Assembly: GCA_039990395.1 (NCBI GenBank)
Contig: JBDXFZ010000111.1
Coordinates: 62,001-126,000, forward strand
Length of the DNA: 64,000 bases
Source of the DNA: CALINF01 sp039990395
GTDB taxonomy: Bacteria > Pseudomonadota > Gammaproteobacteria > Pseudomonadales > Halieaceae
Direction: 5' to 3'
In this document: piece by piece, positions 26,323 through 36,000 of the stretch
Numbering within the stretch: the stretch's first letter is position 1
How the letters are laid out: each line of letters starts with the position of its first letter
Translations under genes and position numbers: made by a program
Notes under the pieces: model-generated
Databases searched by the model: none
Told to the model about the DNA's origin: nothing
Seen by the model: only the letters and a program-made list of their open reading frames with translations

Positions 26323-28029
26323 GTGGACCAAAGTACCGTACTGATCATTTCCGAGCAAAAGACGGACCATCTGGTTCTGTCTGACTGCCTGGAACGTGCC
26401 CTACCTCCTCGTTTTGCACTTGCTCGCTCGGAGTCGATGGAACGGCCACTAGAGGCCCTGCTTGACCCTGCCATTGACGCCGTCATCATGGCGCAAGGGC
26501 CAGAAACAGAATACCTATTGCGACTTGCTCGCAAGCACGAAGCCACTGTTCCCATCATCCTGCTCGTTGATGAAGCGAGCGAGCTGATTACCGATCAGAT
26601 ACGCGAACTGGGAGCGCAGGACTATCTGGTGCGCGGCCAGCTGCAGGACGGCCTGGTACACCGAATACTCGATTACAGCATTCAGCTGAAAAGTGCCCAA
26701 CAACAGATTCGCCAGCTGTCCAATCGCGACACGCTCACTGGCGCGTTAAACCGCATTGGCTTTCGTGCACATCTCGAGCGCGCAATGGACCGCTCGCAAC
26801 GCTATGGCTTTAACACAGCGCTGCTTTATATCAACATCGATCAGTTCGCCAACATCAACGATCACTACGGAGAAGCCGACGGTGATTTGATGATTCAAAC
26901 TCTCTGCCGTCGGCTAATGAATAAGATGCGCAGCACCGACAGCATTGCGCGCTTGGGGGGCGACGAGTTTGCAATGGTGTTGGAAGATGTTGCCTCGATA
27001 AGCAGTATTGAGCACATCGCAGAGAAAATACTCAGCACTATCTCAGCTCCAATGGTACTCAGCCAGCAACAGGTTGCCGTGGAAGCCAGTATCGGCGCGG
27101 CTGTTTACCCCGACGATGCTCTGGAATTTTCTGACATGGTAGAGCAGGCACGCAGTGCAATGCAGCAGGCAAAGACTGTTCAAGGCGGCAAATACCTACG
27201 CTACTCTGATCACCTGCACTTTGACGTGGCAGGCAAGAGCTCACTGTCGGCAGAACTGCGCAACGCCGTGCGCAAGAACCAGTTTGAGTTGCACTACCAA
27301 CCCAGAGTGAGCCTGAAAGATGGACAGCTACTTGGAATGGAAGCCCTACTGCGATGGAATCACCCCGAGCGCGGGTTGTTGTGCCCCGGCGAATTCCTAC
27401 AGCAATGCGAAGATATGGGCCTGATGAAGACGATTGGCTATCAGGTTATCCAGCATGCCTGCTCAGCACAGGTGTGGCTCGATGAGCAAGGCCTTCGAGA
27501 TGTAGATGTAGCGGTTAATATTTCATTCTCACAGATTCAGGACAATCGCTTTATCGAGGTAGTAAAAGACATTTTGAACCGCTCGGGCGCAAACCCCGAC
27601 CGGATGGAGTTCGAATTAACCGAAACCACAATTCTCAAGGATCCGGGGTCTATAAAGGCCAGAATGGATGAACTGAGACTACTGGGAATCTCCTTCTCGC
27701 TGGATGACTTTGGCACTGGCTTTTCTCAGCTCTCTCACCTTACAGAATTGCCCATATCTGCCTTAAAAATCGACGCAGCCTTTGTTCGCGAATTGCCCCA
27801 CAACGAACAGCAGGTAGCGGTTTGCAGCATGATTATCGAAATGGCCAAGCGACTGGGCATGCTGGTGGTAGCAGAAGGTGCTGAAAACTTCGAACAAATC
27901 GAATTTTTGCGCACTCAAGAGTGTGAGCAGGTACAGGGTTTTTACTACAGCCCCGCCATACCCTTGCAGCAGCTTCCGCGTTTTGTTCAGGAGCAGCGGT
28001 TCAAACGACGCGAGCGCATCTTTTCCTGA
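26323..28029 (+). CDS. GGDEF-EAL cyclic-di-GMP protein with degenerate receiver
   Basis: About 568 residues. Residues ~1-115 look like a receiver fold (STVLIISEQKTDHLV ... AQDYLVRGQL), but the phosphoacceptor position at the end of beta-3 reads DAVIMAQGPE with no Asp, and the conserved Lys is Arg, so it is probably not phosphorylated. The GGDEF domain has an intact active site (RLGGDEFAM) and an I-site RSTD five residues before it. The EAL domain keeps the catalytic set: MEALLRW, Asn in NISFSQ, ELTET, SLDDFGTGFS, LKIDAAF, VVAEGAEN. Both synthesis and hydrolysis of c-di-GMP look possible. The GTG at 26323 is chosen because AGGGA lies 6-7 bp upstream and the protein then begins at the receiver; an in-frame GTG at 26293 has a weaker site. 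Confidence 0.9.
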   Translation: MDQSTVLIISEQKTDHLVLSDCLERALPPRFALARSESMERPLEALLDPAIDAVIMAQGPETEYLLRLARKHEATVPIILLVDEASELITDQIRELGAQDYLVRGQLQDGLVHRILDYSIQLKSAQQQIRQLSNRDTLTGALNRIGFRAHLERAMDRSQRYGFNTALLYINIDQFANINDHYGEADGDLMIQTLCRRLMNKMRSTDSIARLGGDEFAMVLEDVASISSIEHIAEKILSTISAPMVLSQQQVAVEASIGAAVYPDDALEFSDMVEQARSAMQQAKTVQGGKYLRYSDHLHFDVAGKSSLSAELRNAVRKNQFELHYQPRVSLKDGQLLGMEALLRWNHPERGLLCPGEFLQQCEDMGLMKTIGYQVIQHACSAQVWLDEQGLRDVDVAVNISFSQIQDNRFIEVVKDILNRSGANPDRMEFELTETTILKDPGSIKARMDELRLLGISFSLDDFGTGFSQLSHLTELPISALKIDAAFVRELPHNEQQVAVCSMIIEMAKRLGMLVVAEGAENFEQIEFLRTQECEQVQGFYYSPAIPLQQLPRFVQEQRFKRRERIFS

Positions 28030-28109
28030 GTTAACCCCGATATTCGCTAGTCCGGCTGCTAGTGGAATGTTAGCCTAGCCGCATTCAGCCTAGGTTCCTG
28101 ATCTGCACT

Positions 28110-29921
28110 ATGGACACAACGCAAAACCACAACGCAAACGCGAAAATTCTCGTCGCCGATGACGACATGAATGTGCGGCTGCTTACCCGACAATGCCTGG
28201 AAGCCGAGAACATGACGGTAGTAGAGGCATCCAATGGCCCAGAGGCTATAGACCTGTTCGTGCGCGAAAGGCCAGATTTGGTATTCCTCGACGTGGAAAT
28301 GCCTGGAATGACCGGATTGGAAGTGTGCCATCGGATTCGTCAGATGCCCCAGGGTGAGTCTATCCCCATCATGATCGTAACCGGCTCAGACGACCGTCAA
28401 TCTATCGACTTGGGGTTTGAGGCAGGCGCAACGCAATACAAGACCAAACCGGTAAACTGGTCGCTGTTGGGGCGTGATGTCCAGTACATGCTAAGAGCCA
28501 GCAACGCGTTTAACGCTCTCAAGCGTCAGGAGGACCGGCTTAGATACCTGGCGTACTACGACCCTCTGACAAGCCTGCCAAATCGCCGTAGCTTCAACGA
28601 ACAACTCAACCGCATTCTCAAGCGCAGTCATCGCCGCAAGTCCAATGCGGCGCTGATGTTCATCGATCTTGACCACTTCAAGCGCATCAACGACTCCATC
28701 GGACATGGCCGAGGCGACCGACTGCTGGTTGAGATTGCCAAGCGTCTGACCGTGGAACTACGAGAAGACGACGCCATCAACTACTTTTCTGAAAACTCCG
28801 CCGAAGAGATGGACGATCCAGACTCGGGCACGGAAATAGCACGGTTGGGTGGCGATGAGTTCACCGTGGTGTTGTCGGATGTTCCAGACGTGCTTCAGGT
28901 AGAGCGTATTGCAAGGCGTATTCTTGAAGCGCTATCAGAGCCAATACCGCTACAAACACACAACCCGGTGGTAACGCCCAGCATTGGTATCGCCCTGTAT
29001 CCGCAAGACGGCGAAGATCCCGATACCTTGGTTAGAAACGCAGATACTGCGATGTATGCAGCCAAAGCAGAGGGCCGCTCCTGCTATCGTTTTTATAACG
29101 AACGCATGAACTCCATGGCCGTTGAGCAGCTGAAGATGGAAGAGGAGTTGCGAACAGCGCTGCGCGAGGATCAACTCGAGCTGCGTTATCAGCCCCAGAT
29201 AGACACCCGCTCTGGTGAGGTTGTAAGTATGGAAGCGCTGGTGAGGTGGAAGCATCCCGAGCGCGGCATGGTATCTCCGGCGGTGTTTATTCCGGTGGCA
29301 GAAAGCACGGGACAAATTATCGAGCTCGGAAATTGGGTTATGGCCGAGGTTGCACGCAACTGCCTGTACTGGGACAACATGGGCCTGCCTCCGTTTAGAG
29401 TATGCGTAAACATTTCTCCATTGCAGTTTAATCAGGGCAATCTTGTGCAATCGGTGGCAGATTTTCTGGGGCACTCTGGACTAGATCCTTCAAGGCTAGA
29501 GCTGGAACTAACAGAAAGCGCGATCATGACCGACGCTGAAACCAATATATCCAAGTTGCAGGAGCTAAAAGCATTAGGCGTGGAGCTGGCCGTAGACGAT
29601 TTTGGTACGGGGTACTCTTCGCTGAGCTACTTAAAGCGCTTTCCTATCAACACATTGAAAATAGATCAGAGCTTCGTTGCGGATCTGGATAGTCCCGATG
29701 GCGCCGCGATTATTGATGCGATCCTGGCGTTAGCGAAAACGCTCAACTTGCGTTCTATCGCAGAAGGTATCGAGACCGAAGATCAGCTGACTTATCTTGT
29801 GGATAAGGAATGCGAGCTTCTACAGGGCTATTACTTTGCCAGACCACTCTACCCGGAAAATGTACCCGATAGCCTGCGTCAGAACTATTTAGCAACAATC
29901 AATGAAGCCCTCAGGGCTTAG
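28110..29921 (+). CDS. REC-GGDEF-EAL response regulator for cyclic-di-GMP
   Basis: 603 residues. The N-terminal receiver is intact: acidic pair in ILVADDDMN, phosphoacceptor Asp in VFLDVEMPGMTG (near residue 72) and Lys in QYKTKPVNW. The GGDEF domain has RLGGDEFTVVL, preceded by an unusual acidic insertion (about residues 222-245) and lacking an RxxD I-site. The EAL domain has MEALVRW, ELTESAIM, AVDDFGTGYSSL, LKIDQSF and IAEGIET, so phosphodiesterase activity is expected. It starts 80 bp after the first GGDEF-EAL gene and its end overlaps the subtilisin gene by 20 bp. The histidine kinase that phosphorylates it is unknown; the hybrid kinase 4 kb downstream is one candidate. Confidence 0.92.
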   Translation: MDTTQNHNANAKILVADDDMNVRLLTRQCLEAENMTVVEASNGPEAIDLFVRERPDLVFLDVEMPGMTGLEVCHRIRQMPQGESIPIMIVTGSDDRQSIDLGFEAGATQYKTKPVNWSLLGRDVQYMLRASNAFNALKRQEDRLRYLAYYDPLTSLPNRRSFNEQLNRILKRSHRRKSNAALMFIDLDHFKRINDSIGHGRGDRLLVEIAKRLTVELREDDAINYFSENSAEEMDDPDSGTEIARLGGDEFTVVLSDVPDVLQVERIARRILEALSEPIPLQTHNPVVTPSIGIALYPQDGEDPDTLVRNADTAMYAAKAEGRSCYRFYNERMNSMAVEQLKMEEELRTALREDQLELRYQPQIDTRSGEVVSMEALVRWKHPERGMVSPAVFIPVAESTGQIIELGNWVMAEVARNCLYWDNMGLPPFRVCVNISPLQFNQGNLVQSVADFLGHSGLDPSRLELELTESAIMTDAETNISKLQELKALGVELAVDDFGTGYSSLSYLKRFPINTLKIDQSFVADLDSPDGAAIIDAILALAKTLNLRSIAEGIETEDQLTYLVDKECELLQGYYFARPLYPENVPDSLRQNYLATINEALRA

Positions 29922-31938
29922 GTTGCCAAGGGGCAAACTCCGCTTGAACCGCACGAACGCGACAGTGAAGGCCATGATAGTGGCGGTTGCCACGCTGCAC
30001 AGTGCCTCACTTTTTGCCCAAGCGCCTACCCTGCTCCATGTGATGCTGCAGGGTCAATCCACTGAAAAGCTAGAGTCATTGGTAACGGAGATTGGCGGAA
30101 CGCTGACGCACTCACTACCAATCATCAATGCAGTAGGTGCAGAACTCACCACTGAGCAGTTTGAGCGTGCCAAAACATCACCACAGGTTCAGCGCTATAT
30201 TGACGATCTGTCACTGACTGATCCCGAGCCTGAGGAAGAAGATACAAGCTGCGGCATTGGCAGCGCATTAGAACTACAAAGAAGCAACGGCCAACTCACC
30301 TGGCAGCTGTTCAATAAGAAATCACTAACACTCAAACTCAGCCAGCTGATTGTGGAATGGCCTGCCAACCTTTCTGCGCCCAATATCATTAAACTGGGTG
30401 ATCAGCTTGTGCCAATCGACTCAGCAGCAGAGATTGAAAAGGGTAGACTTAAGATTCACCTTAGCGACAACAAAAGGCCTGCGCTAAAAGGCGCCCAACC
30501 ACTCACCATAACCTTTCCGCAAACCACCCAAGGCGTCTTGAAATCAACTCCTCAGCACGAGTTCAGTATTGACGTTGAATTTGGGACCGACTGTGGTACA
30601 TCACTCATTCCCGGCTATACGAATAACCACAACGATACCTATTTCCCAACCGTAGTTGGTGCCTCCTCTTTACACGCCCATGGAATCACAGGAAAAGGCG
30701 TTACGGTGGCGGTGTTGGATAGTGGGCTGTGGGAGGACCCCGTTCTAGCAAACGATACAGCGGGCAAGTTGCGGATACTGGGCCGCTACGACGCGATAGC
30801 AGGCACAGAACTGGCTGAGGTATTTGACGAAAGCGGCCACGGCACGCATATGACCAGCATGATCGCCCACAGTGGGCGCGTTATAGAAGATGACACTTTC
30901 ACCGGCAGCTATAAGGGTGTGGCACCCGATGTAAATCTGGTGGCGGTAAAAGCATTCAATGAGGAAGGCCAGGGCGAGTTTTTAGATATCGTGCGCGGTG
31001 TTCAGTGGGTGGTGGACAACCGGGAGCGCTTGGGTATCAAAGTGCTAAATCTGTCGTTTGCTGCACGACCTCGATGGGAGTATTGGTTAGACCCTATCAA
31101 TCAGGCAATCATGCGTGCATGGGCAGCGGGTATCACCGTAGTGGCAGCGGCCGGGAACGAGGGGCCAGCCCCCATGACCATCGGCTCACCAGGCAACCTG
31201 CCCTATATCATCACCGTTGGAGCCGTTACAGACTCCTGGACTACAGATACCCGCGACGACGACTACATTCCCGACTTCTCCTCGCAGGGCCCTACTCCAG
31301 ACGCACACATCAAGCCAGACGTGGTAGCACCTGGTGGGCACATGACAGGCATTACGCGCCCCGGCTCTACTCTGCTTCAGGAGTTTCCAGAGTACCAACT
31401 CAGCACCGGTGAGTTTGTAATGACCGGCACGTCGCAAGCTGCGGCCCTGGTGTCGGGCGTTGTGGCTCTGCTATTGCAGCTGGAACCTGATCTCACACCG
31501 GATGACGTTAAGTGCAAATTGATCTCCAGCGCTGAGCTCGCCATTAACGCAGACGGCAAGCTGGCGTACAGCCCGTTCCAGCAAGGCAGCGGATATGTCA
31601 GCGCCACCCGCGCCATTACGCTTGGGCAACGCGGCTGCGGCAATGCTGACATGTCGATAGATGAGGAGATTGCCGGGGTTGAACACTTTCAGGGGCCCGC
31701 CATGGTTAACGACGAAGGACGGGTAAGCCTGCCCGGCTTGGATACCATGCTCTCGCCGGAGGGATCTGCCAAGGGACTAAGCGACACCCGCCGCTGGGGC
31801 GTAAAAGAACATATAGAGAGGCTAGGCAACACGGGCCAACCTAGTACTCAACCACCCTCCTCGCCCTTTGATTGGGACGCTATCTACCTACAAGAAAAGA
31901 CAGCAATCGAAAACCTGGCCAATCAACCGAATCCTTAG
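29902..31938 (+). CDS. Secreted subtilisin-family (S8) serine peptidase
   Basis: 678 residues. A long basic n-region is followed by a hydrophobic stretch ending near SLFAQA, so export is predicted with cleavage around residue 35-40. Residues ~40-250 are a propeptide-like region with no clear family match. The catalytic triad is intact: Asp in VAVLDSGLWED, His in ESGHGTHMTSMIA and Ser in MTGTSQAAALVSG, with the oxyanion Asn in AAAGNEGP. A C-terminal extension of ~110 residues follows the catalytic domain and has no recognised anchor. Translation starts inside the 3' end of the c-di-GMP regulator gene (20-bp overlap), which suggests coupled expression. Confidence 0.9.
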   Translation: MKPSGLRLPRGKLRLNRTNATVKAMIVAVATLHSASLFAQAPTLLHVMLQGQSTEKLESLVTEIGGTLTHSLPIINAVGAELTTEQFERAKTSPQVQRYIDDLSLTDPEPEEEDTSCGIGSALELQRSNGQLTWQLFNKKSLTLKLSQLIVEWPANLSAPNIIKLGDQLVPIDSAAEIEKGRLKIHLSDNKRPALKGAQPLTITFPQTTQGVLKSTPQHEFSIDVEFGTDCGTSLIPGYTNNHNDTYFPTVVGASSLHAHGITGKGVTVAVLDSGLWEDPVLANDTAGKLRILGRYDAIAGTELAEVFDESGHGTHMTSMIAHSGRVIEDDTFTGSYKGVAPDVNLVAVKAFNEEGQGEFLDIVRGVQWVVDNRERLGIKVLNLSFAARPRWEYWLDPINQAIMRAWAAGITVVAAAGNEGPAPMTIGSPGNLPYIITVGAVTDSWTTDTRDDDYIPDFSSQGPTPDAHIKPDVVAPGGHMTGITRPGSTLLQEFPEYQLSTGEFVMTGTSQAAALVSGVVALLLQLEPDLTPDDVKCKLISSAELAINADGKLAYSPFQQGSGYVSATRAITLGQRGCGNADMSIDEEIAGVEHFQGPAMVNDEGRVSLPGLDTMLSPEGSAKGLSDTRRWGVKEHIERLGNTGQPSTQPPSSPFDWDAIYLQEKTAIENLANQPNP

Positions 31939-32019
31939 GTAACACCACTCACCAACATTTCCACTCATCCCTCCTAAGCCCCAATATCGGCTGCCCCGTG
32001 CTACACGAATAAAATAATA

Positions 32020-32033
32020 CTGATATAAATCAA
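32020..32033. promoter_or_regulatory. FNR/ANR-like site CTGAT-N4-ATCAA
   Basis: CTGATATAAATCAA differs from the FNR-family consensus TTGAT-N4-ATCAA at one base. It sits in an A+T-rich tract about 235 bp upstream of the GYKWG-repeat gene, in the 329-bp gap 31939-32267. I see no matching -10 element at the usual FNR distance, so it may be coincidental. Confidence 0.3.
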
Positions 32034-32171
32034 TTGGTTACAGGAAATACCCTCCCTCACAGGGGCTCCTCCCGCTCTATACACGCCAAATTACGTACCC
32101 CAAAGAGGGTATATCCACCTATTCATTGCGAGCGACCGCAGTCGTATAACGTAGTCAAGCATCAAACAAAA

Positions 32172-32231
32172 AGAATGTGAGTTAAGTCTCAACAGAGAAC
32201 TTGGCAGCGGATACAGGTCACAGAATGTGAC
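32172..32231. promoter_or_regulatory. Direct repeat and palindrome just upstream of the GYKWG gene
   Basis: AGAATGTGA occurs at 32172-32180 and again at 32222-32230, 50 bp apart. The second copy is part of a perfect 6-3-6 inverted repeat, GTCACAGAATGTGAC (32217-32231), ending 36 bp before the start codon. Position and symmetry suggest a regulator binding site; the regulator is unknown. A CRP site would have the half-sites in the opposite order (TGTGA-N6-TCACA). Confidence 0.4.
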
Positions 32232-32267
32232 ACACCACACGAATTAATAGATTAGAGGGTGAAGGCA

Positions 32268-32783
32268 ATGGACAATATTAAGAACCGGTTGACAGGTGCA
32301 GCGCTGAGCGCATTCCTTATCACATCAAGCGGCGCCTGGGCTGACAGCCTCAACTCAAACGCCTCCGTCCATAAGATTACTAGCAGCATCGCGGCCGAAG
32401 ACAGCTACTCCCGCTCAGATAAGAAATCTGGATATAAGTGGGGGAAAGCAACGTCACCTCGAGCTTCACAAGACGCTTGGGCCGATGCCCAGCAAGCCAA
32501 AAGCGGATACAAGTGGGGCTCGGTTGATGCAACTAACTCAGCTAGCAACCAAATGACTTCGCGCAGCTCGCAGTGGGCAACCATGAGTTCACACGAACAG
32601 GCTGGCTACAAATGGGGAATCCGAAGCACTGCTGACCAAGCTGGCTACAAGTGGGGAATCCGAAGCGCTGCTGACCAAGCTGGCTACAAGTGGGGAATCC
32701 GAAGCACTGCTGACCAAGCTGGCTACAAGTGGGGAATCCGAAGCACTGCTGACCAAGCTGGCTACAAGTGGGGAATCCGCTAA
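32268..32783 (+). CDS. Secreted GYKWG-repeat protein, function unknown
   Basis: 171 residues; I do not recognise a family. Residues 1-25 form a signal peptide with probable cleavage after SGAWA. The mature part (~146 residues) carries seven copies of the pentapeptide GYKWG: two in the variable N-terminal half (SGYKWGKAT, SGYKWGSVD) and five in a 13-residue tandem unit AGYKWGIRSTADQ, the last truncated so that the protein ends in GYKWGIR. It has no cysteine, membrane segment or sorting signal. The mature protein is rich in Ser, Ala, Trp, Tyr and Lys. The ATG at 32268 is preferred over the in-frame GTG at 32259 because AGAGGG lies at 32254-32259 with proper spacing. It precedes the three-gene sensor operon, separated by a hairpin and a promoter. 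Confidence 0.8.
   Translation: MDNIKNRLTGAALSAFLITSSGAWADSLNSNASVHKITSSIAAEDSYSRSDKKSGYKWGKATSPRASQDAWADAQQAKSGYKWGSVDATNSASNQMTSRSSQWATMSSHEQAGYKWGIRSTADQAGYKWGIRSAADQAGYKWGIRSTADQAGYKWGIRSTADQAGYKWGIR
32601..32780 (+). repeat. 39-bp coding tandem repeat, 4.6 copies
   Basis: Copies at 32601-32639, 32640-32678, 32679-32717, 32718-32756 and a partial 24-bp copy at 32757-32780, directly followed by the stop codon. Copies are identical apart from AAA for AAG in copy 1 and GCT for ACT in copy 2. A 39-bp unit keeps the reading frame, so copy number can change without breaking the protein. Confidence 0.97.
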
Positions 32784-32854
32784 AGCTTCCACCCGACTCG
32801 AACATTTTTGTATAACGGTTTAAACGAACGACCCTCATGATTACCGCTTCCGCT

Positions 32855-32902
32855 GACGCTTGAACGAGATCAGGCCACCTTCACCGGTCTCGTTCGAGCG
32901 TC
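32855..32902 (+). terminator. Long hairpin after the GYKWG gene
   Basis: Stem arms 32855-32869 and 32888-32902 pair over 15 bp (GACGCTTGAACGAGA with TCTCGTTCGAGCGTC, one G-T wobble) around an 18-base loop, followed by TCTTTAC. This is strong enough to end transcription of the repeat gene or to protect its mRNA 3' end, separating it from the downstream operon. The T tract is short. Confidence 0.5.
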
Positions 32903-32951
32903 TCTTTACACCCCTCTTTGACGCGCCTGATAGACTCGACTTTCGCCACAT

Positions 32952-32980
32952 TTGATTATGGTTATAGGCTTCAGTATTAA
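32952..32980 (+). promoter_or_regulatory. Candidate sigma-70 promoter of the sensor operon
   Basis: TTGATT (32952-32957) and TATTAA (32975-32980) are separated by 17 bp. Transcription would begin near 32987, about 30 bp before the ATG at 33018. This also argues against the longer TTG-initiated reading frame that begins at 32952. Confidence 0.45.
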
Positions 32981-33017
32981 CTACACTGAACGCACTGATA
33001 ATCTGAGAGCTAAAGTA

Positions 33018-36000
33018 ATGAAACGGGTCTGCAAGCTTTTCGTCTATTTTGCTGTCCTCGGTTTCGTAGCACCAAACGCATGGTCCGCACCAATAACGAC
33101 TAATGTTGACTTCAAACCAGCAACTTTCTCGCGCAACCTAACCTCGCAGAGCATTAGCTCAACCTTTCAGGACTCCGAAGGGCAGCTTTGGTTTCTATCT
33201 CAGGAGGGTCTAAACCGATACAACGGCTGGGAGCTGGAAAACTACCGTTACTCACTAACAAATGCCGACTCTATATCTTCAGACGAAGTTACAGGTATTA
33301 CAGAAGATAAAAATGGAATAATTTGGGTGTCAACTATTGGCGGCGGGTTGAACTCGTACGACCGAATCAAGAACTCGTTCAGACAATTTCCATTAGATAT
33401 TGGATCAAACCGTAGCCCCTTATCGCCTGACATCCACTCACTCTTTACGGATTCGGAGGGGCTTATATGGATCGGCTATGAGAATGCATTCAGTTCACTA
33501 GACCCTCGATCAAACGAATTTGTTCACTATGTCCCTGACTCCCTCGATATAGAAAACCTGGGAGTTGTCAATGACTTTGCCGAATCTGAAGATGGAATAA
33601 TCTGGGCTGCCGCTCTAGGAGGCGGTCTAATAAGAATCGACAAGCTGGGAAGAAGTATCTCATTACTACGAAACGACAAAACTGACGAGTCGTCCATAGC
33701 ATCGAACGAACTTACTAGCGTGGAAGTCGACAGTGAAGGTAACGTTTGGGTCGGAACTTTTGAATCAGGGGTAAGCGTTCTCTCTGCATCAGACGGCTTG
33801 TTTATCAATTTTCGGTACGACGGAACAGACCTCAATTCACTCTCTTCGGACAAAGTTTATGATATCCATCTGGATAGTCATGAAACCATTTGGATCGCGA
33901 CCTTTGAAGGCCTAAGCAGTTATCATGCTCTATCCGGTAGCTTCAGTAGATTCAGCACCGAAAACTCCCAACTTCCTTCCAGTTTCGTATACAGCATCTT
34001 TCAGTCCTCTGACGGAATCTATTGGGCGGGAACACAGAGTGGGCTTGCATCAGGCTCTGAAACTCTGTTCGCAAAATATAACAGTCTCTATGGTCAACTC
34101 TCTTTCGACTCCGTAAATGCTTTTGCAGAGACTGAGGAGGGGAGCCTATGGGTTGGAACCGATGATGGACTCAACAGACTGAAGCCAGGCTCGGAGAGAT
34201 TTGACTGGATAAATGAATCAACGTACCCGGCAATATCTGACTCAAGCGTAATGTCTCTTCTCGCAGATGGAGATGATCTATGGATAGGAACATTTGAAGG
34301 AGGCCTCAACAATCTCAATATTGAAACGGCCAAAATCACAACATATCGCCACGTAACTTCTGACGACACGAGTATTGGCTCTGATGGCATCACTTCTATG
34401 TTGATCAGCAATGATGGTGTGCTAATTGTAGGAACTTTCGGCGGAGGGCTAAGCATCCATTCTGAAGTAAACGAAGGTTTCTCTAGGCTGGATACCACGT
34501 CTACTCCCTTTGGACTCAGTAGCAATAACGTCATCGCACTTTATCAGGACTCACTAGGGAAAATTTTGATTGGGACCGACAGAGGCCTGAATGTACTCAA
34601 CTTATCTTCTGGAAGAGTTGATGTTTTCGAGATGGAGCGTGGAAATACTCAAAGTCTATCTAGCAATATGGTCTGGGCGTTCCACGAGGATGTCGAAGGA
34701 AATCTGTGGCTGGGGACTAACGGAGGTGGACTAAATAAGTGGAGTCTAGAGGATAGGAAGAACCTAAACCCCATTTTTGAACACTACTCTGAAAACATTT
34801 CTCTTCCTTCGTCTGATATCTACGGGATAAGGTCCGATCAATACGGAAATATATGGCTCTCCCACAATGGAGGGATTTCTACTCTGGACCCAATGACGCT
34901 CAAAACTAGACATTTCAATGTTAGAGATGGTCTACAGGATTCTGAGTTCAATATGGGCGCTCACTTTCAGACAAAGTCCGGAGATATTCTTTTTGGAGGC
35001 ATAAATGGATTCAATAGAATCGATACTGACCGAAGAATAACTCCTAGTTCTCCACCAGATGTGAGCATTGCGGAAATTCGTGTCATGAATCAAAGGCGTG
35101 AATTTGAATCTCCCTACAACCAGCTTGAGGAGGTCGTACTATCGTACAAGGACACAATGTTTTCCGTAGATTACTTCGCTTCAGACTACTCCAACCCTAC
35201 AGAAGTAAAATACGCATATAAGCTTGAGGGAATAAATGATGAGTGGGTGATTGCAAATGATTCGCACAGCGCTTCGTTTACCACCCTCCCATCTGGTAGG
35301 TACACCTTACGGCTAGCTGCATCAAGCCCAGATGGTGTATGGAACTGGGGTGGAAAGTCTCTAACTATTACCATGAAGCCAGCCCCCTGGTTTCATCCGA
35401 TAGCATTTTCTATATATGCGGTCTTTGCAGCGGGGCTAATGTTCTTAGCCTTCACCCGGCAGCAAAGGAAATCCAAAGCTGTCATTAAACGCCAGCGTGA
35501 GCTTGAAGAAAACGTCGCGGAAAGAACTAGAGACCTAGAAGAGGCGCGTTTGATCGCTGTTGAAGCCAACTCGGCTAAGTCCCAGTTTCTCGCGACAATG
35601 AGCCACGAAATTAGGACGCCGATGCACGGAATGATAGGAATGACGGAGCTTCTATTACATACCACACTCTCGGAGCAACAAAGAAAATTCGCCCAGGCAG
35701 CTCACAACAGCGGTACATCCCTACTACATATCATCAATGAGATACTCGACTTCTCCAAGCTGGAGGCTGAGAAAGTTGAACTAGAGAATACTGAATTTGA
35801 AATTTACCCACTGATTGAAGAAATCTGCTTTCTGCAAGCCGAACCCGCGGAGAGAAAAGGACTTTGCCTTACTAATAACCTTGAACCCAGCATGCCCGTG
35901 AAGATTATGGGAGACTCCACGAAGATCAGGCAGGTTCTTATGAACCTAGTTGGGAACTCTATCAAATTTACTGAATACGGCCACGTTACTGTCAGAGCAC

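Noticed and set aside
32217..32231. CRP/cAMP binding site
   Set aside because: Half-sites are in the reverse order (GTCACA then TGTGAC) with a 3-bp spacer, unlike TGTGA-N6-TCACA.
32601..32780. CRISPR-like array of regular repeats
   Set aside because: Repeats are contiguous with no spacers, are in frame and end at a stop codon; this is a coding tandem repeat.
32268..32783. Repeat protein as a substrate for FMN attachment by the ApbE-like protein
   Set aside because: The repeat lacks the usual Ser/Thr-Gly-Ala-Thr flavinylation motif, and the ApbE-like protein lacks catalytic residues and an export signal.
32542..32838. Antisense open frames across the GYKWG repeats
   Set aside because: They arise because the repeat unit lacks stops on the other strand; no start signal or plausible protein.
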